Source of the DNA: JAQBQH01 sp035607415
Lineage (GTDB): Bacteria; Myxococcota_A; Polyangia; Palsa-1104
NCBI GenBank assembly: GCA_035607415.1
Contig: DATNAQ010000036.1
Span: 56,666 to 120,665 of the forward strand
DNA: 64,000 nt
Direction: 5' to 3'
Under the pieces are notes generated by a model. That model worked only from the letters and a program-made list of their open reading frames with translations. It was not told the origin of the DNA and did not search any database. A program made the translations under genes and the position numbers. Below are positions 59,209 through 64,000 of this stretch, one piece after another (within the stretch, counting starts at the first letter, position 1; every line of letters starts with the position of its first letter).

Positions 59209-59965
59209 CGCGCAGTTTCCCGTCGGAAATGAGCTGCTCCACGACGAACGCGAAGGGGTGGGGCTTCGGGCGCTTCTCGAAGATGAAGAACCCTTTCCAG
59301 TCGTCGACGGGCTCCTTCACCACGACCCGGGCGAGGACGGTCGCGCGAGATGTGTCCTCGGCGAGATCGATGAGCTGGCGTGTGAGCGTGAGGTCGCGGG
59401 TGAAGACGGTGGCGTAGAAGGGGACGCCGCGGGCGACGTTGCGGGCGAGGAGGAAGCGGGCGCCCCGACCGACGTTGACGCCGAGGACGGTGGCCGCGCG
59501 GGCGGGGACGGAGTCGTAGTCCTTGATCAGGCCCGAGATGGCGAAGAGCTCGTTCTCGACGGTGGCGCAGGCGGCGTGACAGCGCTTGAGGAGCGTAGGG
59601 CCGAGGAGGGCATAGCGACCGCCCGTCGTCGTCAGCGTTTCGTGGTCGCGGCCGAGCTCTTGTTCGCGTTGGGCGCGGCGGGCCAGGGTGCTCGCGGGCG
59701 GGAGCGCTAGGATCGATTGGATCTCGTCGTCGACGTCGTGGCCGCGGCGGCGCGAGATCCACGTCGCGAGATCTTCGGGGGCGCACTCGAGGGTGCCGGC
59801 GAGGGCTTTGACCGTCGCGGCGTACATCGTCTTCGGCGCCGACTTGGATTCGAGGAGGCGGATCGCGCGCTCGGTGAGGCCCGATTTTTTCGCGAGCTCG
59901 CGTTGCTCGAGCTTGGCGGCTTCGCGCAGCTTGCGGACTGCGTTGCGAATGGGAACCCAGGTCAT
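59189..59965 (-). CDS. XRE-family helix-turn-helix protein with larger C-terminal domain
   Basis: 258 residues from ATG 59965. An N-terminal HTH (VRKLREAAKLEQRELAKKSGLTERAIRLLESKSA) is followed by a ~180-residue domain of mixed alpha/beta type (VENELFAISGLIKDYDSVPARAA... ATVFTRDLTLTRQLIDLAEDTSR... DWKGFFIFEKRPKPHPFAFVVEQL) that I cannot assign. It is divergent from a sigma-region-2-like gene, with about 110 bases between starts, so it may regulate it or both. Confidence 0.75.
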   Translation of the reverse strand: MTWVPIRNAVRKLREAAKLEQRELAKKSGLTERAIRLLESKSAPKTMYAATVKALAGTLECAPEDLATWISRRRGHDVDDEIQSILALPPASTLARRAQREQELGRDHETLTTTGGRYALLGPTLLKRCHAACATVENELFAISGLIKDYDSVPARAATVLGVNVGRGARFLLARNVARGVPFYATVFTRDLTLTRQLIDLAEDTSRATVLARVVVKEPVDDWKGFFIFEKRPKPHPFAFVVEQLISDGKLRATAKRR

Positions 59966-60077
59966 CGGCCGTCGAAATCCGTAGGAAAAGTTCTCATAGA
60001 AGAGCTGGTGTGTCAATGAGTTGGGTTTGCCTGTAGCGATCCAGAAGAGACCGCTTTTTTTGCCGGAATATCCAGGC

Positions 60078-60404
60078 ATGACGAATGAGAGAGCGACGCG
60101 GCGGGATGTTCGGTGGCTGGACGAAGTGGGGCTTCATCGCGCGGTGATCGGAGGGGATCAGGAGGCGTTTGCGGAGCTGATGTGGCGATACGATCCGCTC
60201 GTTCGATCGCGGCTGAAAGGATGCGCGAGCGACGAGAAGCTCGAGCTCGAGATCGCCGACTTCTGGTGCGCGATGATCGCGGACGACCTGCGATCGCTGC
60301 GCACGTGGGACACGGGTCGTGGCGGGACGCTCGGGCAGTGGTTGATGGTGCTCGCGGCGTACGCCTGCAAGGCGAAGCTGCGTCCGACGAAGAGCGCGGC
60401 GTGA
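60078..60404 (+). CDS. Sigma-70 region 2-like stand-alone protein
   Basis: 108 residues from ATG 60078. The sequence GLHRAVIGGDQEAFAELMWRYDPLVRSRL and later ADDLRSLRTWDTGRGGTLGQWLMVLAAYACK resembles region 2 of ECF sigma factors (core binding and -10 recognition). The product ends there and no region 4 or other domain follows. It is not flanked by a frame that continues the homology. It may be a region-2-only mini-sigma, an anti-activator-like decoy, or a truncated gene. Divergent with an XRE regulator. Confidence 0.6.
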   Translation: MTNERATRRDVRWLDEVGLHRAVIGGDQEAFAELMWRYDPLVRSRLKGCASDEKLELEIADFWCAMIADDLRSLRTWDTGRGGTLGQWLMVLAAYACKAKLRPTKSAA

Positions 60405-60632
60405 TGGCGCGCGCGAGAAGCTGTCCCGGGCGCGCTTGTCGTGATTCGGTTCGACGCCCGGAAGCAAGAGCAACGAGAGTCGGGCTGGAATCGCCGTGGC
60501 ATGGACCGTGTTGGCGAGGCGTCGCATGAAACTCTTGTCTCGCACTCACGGCGCCCGTGAGCAGCTGGCCCAGCGCGCAGCCCATCGTGGCCACAGGTCA
60601 CTGGCGGCGGCGTGCCGCCAGGTGGTGGGTCG

Positions 60633-60992
60633 TCACGGACGAACCTGGCGTTCGAATATGCAATCGATCATCACGCCGCTCTCGACCCATTTGCCGCCAC
60701 GATTCTCGCACCGCTGCTTTTCCGTGAAGCACGGCTTGCCCGCACAGATGCAGCCCAACTGGTACGAAAAGTCCTTCGATGGACAACGGCGCTTCTCTTC
60801 GTCGAGTGTGGCCAACTCTTCGCGTGTGCGGGCGGCGCAGACTTCGACCTTTCCCGCGCAACTGGGGCAGGCAAATCCCCACTCCACGCGACACTCGCGC
60901 GGATGTTCAGCGCAGCCGTCGCGCTCGCAATGGACCCCGCACCCGACCGTCAAGGAGGCGATGACGAGCAACACGAGCGTCAAGCGCGTCAT
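60633..60992 (-). CDS. Cys-rich small lipoprotein
   Basis: 119 residues. The signal peptide (RLTLVLLVIASLTVGC) ends in a lipobox. The mature part has twelve Cys: CERDGC, CPSCAGKVEVC, CPSK, GCICAGKPCF and others, so it is probably a disulfide-stabilised fold. The family is not recognised. It is isolated between the sigma-like gene and an uncertain membrane-protein locus on the plus strand. Confidence 0.65.
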   Translation of the reverse strand: MTRLTLVLLVIASLTVGCGVHCERDGCAEHPRECRVEWGFACPSCAGKVEVCAARTREELATLDEEKRRCPSKDFSYQLGCICAGKPCFTEKQRCENRGGKWVESGVMIDCIFERQVRP

Positions 60993-61028
60993 GCACTCAT
61001 CTTACAGCCGGGCGAGCCATGCAAGACC

Positions 61029-61490
61029 ATGCACACGCGGTTGATCGCGCGATCATGTGCGCGCAGAAGCGAATCCACGGATTTCGGGGCCGTGTTCCCC
61101 TCGGTGAAGCGGCGCGAAGTCATCTCCGGCCCCGAGCGCATCTATGTGCCGCCATGGAGAGAAGCACGCAGTCTCGAGCGTGTCGTCGACGAGCTCCGCG
61201 CGGAGACTGGCGTGAGCCATGCGCTGCACGGCGTCGGGGTCGAGCTGATGGCCGCGAACCTCGATGCTGGCGAGTCCTTGCTGGAAACCAAAGCCGGGCC
61301 CGACGCGTTCGCCGTCGTGCGCCTCACGCCGCGCGCGCCCGGTCTCTCCCCTTGCAGTGCCGCCAACGGCGTCCTAAACGCGGAACCACATGGTTCAGTA
61401 CGCAGCTTGATGGATTCATGCTCCGCCTGTACGTTGACAGGCCGATCGAACCAGTCTACAGCGGGCGCGTGGACCCGTATCGCGACGTAG
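61029..61490 (+). CDS. Uncertain hypothetical protein
   Basis: 153 residues from ATG 61029. The stretch FGAVFPSVKRREVISGPERIY and GVSHALHGVGVELMAANLDAGE is balanced in composition and hydrophobic/acidic as in real proteins, whereas the last ~45 residues are Ser/Cys/Arg-rich. It overlaps the next gene by 73 bases in another frame. A frameshift near 61340 is possible, or the gene is truncated. Family and function are unknown. Confidence 0.35.
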   Translation: MHTRLIARSCARRSESTDFGAVFPSVKRREVISGPERIYVPPWREARSLERVVDELRAETGVSHALHGVGVELMAANLDAGESLLETKAGPDAFAVVRLTPRAPGLSPCSAANGVLNAEPHGSVRSLMDSCSACTLTGRSNQSTAGAWTRIAT

Positions 61491-61990
61491 CAGCCATCGA
61501 GCGCGCGGGGCCTGCCCGCCTCATCGCCGAGCCCGAGCCACCGCCGAGCCGCAGGCTGCGGGCGAGCGCGTTTTCCGACGGCACGACGCGAATCCGCATC
61601 CATCAGGGCCGCGCTCGCGTGGCCGCATTCACGGCGCTCGGCCTGTGGTGGCTTTTGATGGCGGTCACGACTCTGAATCTCGACGGTTGGAGCGTGCGCT
61701 GGCTACTGGCCACGTCGCTCGCAATCGTTCCTCTGGCAAGGGCGGCGGGCCTCTGGGGCGCCGTCGACATATGGCTCGTCGATCGCGGCGTGCTGGTGCA
61801 CCGACGGTCGTTCGCGCGCACCGAGGTCTACGTCCTCGACGATCTGGACGGCTCCGAGCTCACGCAGCTCGAGACCGGCAGCGGGCGAATCGATCTGGAC
61901 CCGCGCGATGAGCTCTCCTTCGACGAGCGGAGCTGGCTCGGAAGGCGGCTGCGTCGCGCGATCGACGACGCACGACACGCGCGCGTTTGA
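61418..61990 (+). CDS. Two-helix membrane protein, unknown
   Basis: 190 residues from ATG 61418 (MLRLYVDRPIEPVYSG). Two hydrophobic segments are present: FTALGLWWLLMAVTTL and WLLATSLAIVPLARAAGLWG. A cytoplasmic or periplasmic C-terminal domain (VDIWLVDRGVLVHRRSFARTEVYVLDDLDG...) follows, similar in feel to PH-like domain membrane proteins (bPH_2), which I cannot confirm. The start is uncertain because no ribosome binding site is convincing. Confidence 0.5.
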   Translation: MLRLYVDRPIEPVYSGRVDPYRDVAAIERAGPARLIAEPEPPPSRRLRASAFSDGTTRIRIHQGRARVAAFTALGLWWLLMAVTTLNLDGWSVRWLLATSLAIVPLARAAGLWGAVDIWLVDRGVLVHRRSFARTEVYVLDDLDGSELTQLETGSGRIDLDPRDELSFDERSWLGRRLRRAIDDARHARV

Positions 61991-62030
61991 TAGGCCCCGC
62001 GCGATCGAGGCGCGCATCATTTACTGGTCT

Positions 62031-62044
62031 ACCGTCTTGACGGT
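62031..62044. terminator. Possible intrinsic-type hairpin between convergent genes
   Basis: ACCGTC-TT-GACGGT is a perfect six-base stem with a two-base loop, between the plus-strand gene ending at 61990 and the minus-strand relic ending at 62160. No U-run follows on either strand, so it is only a candidate. Confidence 0.3.
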
Positions 62045-62159
62045 CTACGAGCCGGGACCTCGGCAGCTTGCGGCAGCATCGCGACGACGAGTCCTGTCAG
62101 TCGAAATAGATAGAAACGGATCGTAGAGATCGGCGCGCAGCATTCGCTTGTCTCGCCCC

Positions 62160-62768
62160 TCAGAACGAGACGGAAGCCGCTATTTGCAGGGAATAGCCTT
62201 CGAAGGTGGAGCGATTCGCGAACTCGTCGAAATACCTGAAGCCCAGAGTGACGCTTTGTTTCGGCAGCGTGAGGCTCGTCGCCGCGCCAATCGCGTTCAC
62301 CCGATAGCGCGTCGCAAACGCGTCCGACGAAACGGCGGGGCCGAAGGTCCCCGTCGTTTGCCATTGTTCGTATCCTGCGATGCCGAGCTGCCATCGAGCC
62401 TTCTCCACGTCGACGGGCACGCCAATGATCGAATAGTCGAGATCCAAGGTTTGGCCGGGATGAATGTCCGTCCCCGCCTGCGCCGTATGAGACTCGTACA
62501 TTTCGAAAGCAGACAAGATGAGACGCCTGCTCTTCATCGGGTAGAAGGTCTGACCAGAAGAGAGCGCGTGCGTCCAGTATCCGGACCTCACGTTGTCGCT
62601 CGCTCCCGACGAGAATCTTATGAAATAGGAATCGCCGAGCCCGGTTCCGCCGCTCACGTTTCCCATGACCTCCGTCGAGAGGTTGTTGCTCGCGATCGGA
62701 ATCGTCGCAGACGCGGAGGCCTGAAACCCTCCGCCGAACGTCGGGCTCGCCCACGTGAAGCTCTTCAT
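62160..62768 (-). pseudogene. C-terminal part of an outer membrane protein of the phenol-degradation (MetA-pathway) transporter type
   Basis: About 202 residues with alternating beta strands ending in Phe: SGYWTHALSSGQTFYPMKSRRL, PGQTLDLDYSIIGVPV, WQLGIAGYEQWQTTG, VTLGFRYFDEF and a terminal IAASVSF. These fit the C-terminal half of PF13557-like outer membrane channels. The usual N-terminal signal peptide and early strands are missing; the frame further upstream (62769-63218) is low-complexity Arg-rich. It is most likely a truncated remnant, or the 5' part was lost by a frameshift. Confidence 0.6.
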
Positions 62769-63120
62769 GAACAGCAGGACGGCGTGACGCCCCGTGACGG
62801 GAAGCGTGTCGCCGGCGTCGTCGGGCTCAACGCGACCAGCATCGCGACGGCGGTCGGCCACGAGCCGCACATTACTCGCCTGCCACGTCGAAGACGCGAG
62901 TGTTTGGGAGCACTCCTTCCGCCTTTCCATTTCCGAGGCTGTCAATCGCCTTCGATCACCGTCGTGCCGGGCGAGCCTCGCATCGCAGTGGCCTGCTGCC
63001 ACGCGCGTGCCACAACAATGGCGGTTCCTCGCCGATAGATTGGTCAACGACAGAGCCCGTCGCTCGTCATCGCCGAGAAAAAGTGAAGCGCCACGACTTG
63101 CGCGGACCGCTTCGCTCTCC
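62769..63120. other. Non-coding stretch at right end
   Basis: About 350 bases. The minus-strand frame runs on as Arg/Asp-rich low-complexity sequence without a signal peptide, and the plus strand holds nothing protein-like before 63121. No repeat, hairpin or promoter stands out. Confidence 0.45.
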
Positions 63121-63666
63121 ATGTTTCGCCTCATGGACATCACACCACAAGCAGTCGCGCTCCCCCAGTCGACGGACGAGCTGCCGAAGGGAAAGTACGG
63201 CCCGATCTTTCCGCGCACACCCGCGTGCTACGGCTTCACCATCGTCGCCAACCTGAAGCCCGGCCGAGCGCAGGCCATGCGCGAGTATGGGCGCCGTCTC
63301 GAGGAGGCGCTGAAGGGTAATCCGCACATTCTCGCGCCGCTCAAGTTGCATTACTTGCGCTGGCTGCTCTTCGACAACGATACGCGCTTCATGTACCAGG
63401 GCATCTTCGACACCGACTTCGACAAATACACCGAAGACGCCGTCGTCCTCTTCGGCAAGGCTGGAATCAATACCGCCTTCGAGAACCTCGAGGGCTTTCC
63501 GACGGACTGGAAAACCAACACCGAAGCATTCGTCAGGTTCATCCGCGATCACCAATGCAACAGCTTCCTCGAATATGGCGAATATCCGTATTTCACGAGC
63601 GACGAAATCAAGAAGGCGCTGAAGATCAAAGCGGCGCTGGCAGAAATGCTCGAGCAGATGCAATGA
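63121..63666 (+). CDS. Ferredoxin-like-fold (ABM-like) protein
   Basis: 181 residues from ATG 63121 (63133 is an alternative). The repeated features ACYGFTIVANLKPGRAQAM and KLHYLRWLLF...MYQGIFDTDFDKYTEDAVVLFGKAG resemble alpha+beta dimeric ABM-like domains found beside dye-decolorising peroxidases and lipoxygenases, but I cannot name the family. No heme ligand is visible. The stop is four bases before the next gene's start, so the two are co-transcribed. Confidence 0.65.
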   Translation: MFRLMDITPQAVALPQSTDELPKGKYGPIFPRTPACYGFTIVANLKPGRAQAMREYGRRLEEALKGNPHILAPLKLHYLRWLLFDNDTRFMYQGIFDTDFDKYTEDAVVLFGKAGINTAFENLEGFPTDWKTNTEAFVRFIRDHQCNSFLEYGEYPYFTSDEIKKALKIKAALAEMLEQMQ

Positions 63667-63669
63667 CCG

Positions 63670-64000
63670 ATGCGACCGCAAGCCCGCACCTACAATCAGA
63701 CGCACGCGCCGCGAAAATACGGCAAAGGCCGGCGACGCGTCAGCGTGTACATCGCCTGGAGCTATCCAGCGGAGGCCAACCGCGATCCGCGCCAGCTCGA
63801 CAATCGCTTCTCGACGATGACCGAAGTCCGCCGCGCGCTGTGGCCTGACTACGAGGGGTCGCAGTGGTCGGAGGGCCGTTTCCAGCAAGGGATCGCCGGC
63901 TCGCTCGAGCTCTTCTTCTGGGCGTGGGTGAAGTTTCAGGATGTGATGGGAGCGGTCACCGGCTATCCGGTCGCGGTGTTCCAGCGCGTCGATCAGGCAG
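63670..64000 (+). CDS. Hypothetical protein, 5' part (cut by window edge)
   Basis: Frame open from ATG 63670 to the window end, 110 residues. RTYNQTHAPRKYGKGRR at the start is basic; then VYIAWSYPAEANRDPRQLDN and later LELFFWAWVKFQDVMGAV and TGYPVAVFQRVD. Aromatic-rich and natural in composition, unlike the overlapping frames. I do not recognise the family. It follows the ABM-like gene after three bases, so the two are likely one operon. Confidence 0.65.
   Translation, partial: MRPQARTYNQTHAPRKYGKGRRRVSVYIAWSYPAEANRDPRQLDNRFSTMTEVRRALWPDYEGSQWSEGRFQQGIAGSLELFFWAWVKFQDVMGAVTGYPVAVFQRVDQA

Overview
The window is GC-rich (roughly 70 %) bacterial chromosome. It has the hallmarks of a Myxococcota (deltaproteobacterial) genome: Ser/Thr protein kinases fused to nSTAND1 or PEGA modules, a large DUF4215 Cys-rich repeat lipoprotein, a YVTN beta-propeller lipoprotein, carboxypeptidase-regulatory-like repeats, a MYXO-CTERM-like tail, and lipoproteins whose lipobox is followed by Asp-Met/Asp-Leu-rich linkers. 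I see no tRNA, rRNA, CRISPR array, prophage or complete insertion sequence. Codon use and GC look even, and nothing suggests a large recent island.

Layout. 1-9.5 kb: a truncated surface protein, a small secreted protein, a decayed DJ-1/TPR gene, an orphan TRAP substrate-binding protein, a response regulator, a DoxX-like membrane protein, an LCM-type methyltransferase, a large repeat/propeller lipoprotein and a DUF4261 protein. 9.6-17.8 kb: an apparent four-gene operon (lipoprotein, kinase-nSTAND1 with a membrane anchor and coiled coil, TPR/PEGA protein, DUF4215 lipoprotein). 17.8-22.5 kb: a minus-strand set (DJ-1-type glutamine amidotransferase-like protein, PEGA kinase, YVTN lipoprotein). 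22.5-25.7 kb: two different SIR2-fold proteins in tandem, a methyltransferase and an ECF sigma relic. 25.9-33.1 kb: an EXORDIUM-like lipoprotein, then a complete tripartite RND efflux operon (TolC, adaptor, HAE1 pump).

33.2-43 kb: a Pro-rich membrane protein, a flavin monooxygenase, an M1 aminopeptidase with a membrane-protein partner, small and metabolic genes, and a Crp/Fnr regulator divergent from a DUF962 gene. 43-52 kb: a lipoprotein, an OafA-type acyltransferase, an ArsR-SRPBCC pair, an SDR, an esterase-like lipoprotein, a RibD-like reductase and a glutathione S-transferase relic. 52-64 kb: a STAND ATPase-winged-helix regulator divergent from a second EXORDIUM-like lipoprotein, a MarR-hemerythrin pair, an AraC regulator, a lipoprotein, an XRE regulator divergent from a sigma-region-2-only protein, and a right edge with broken or partial genes.

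Most of the content concerns the cell envelope and signalling. The points that deserve a second look are the SIR2 pair with an unassigned C-terminal domain, the two EXORDIUM-like lipoproteins carrying a HELxExxTD motif and structured or AT-rich leaders, the region-2-only sigma-like protein beside an XRE regulator, the kinase operon ending in a DUF4215 array, four or five gene relics, and short palindromic or dispersed elements in intergenic DNA. All function calls come from reading motifs by eye. No database search was possible.
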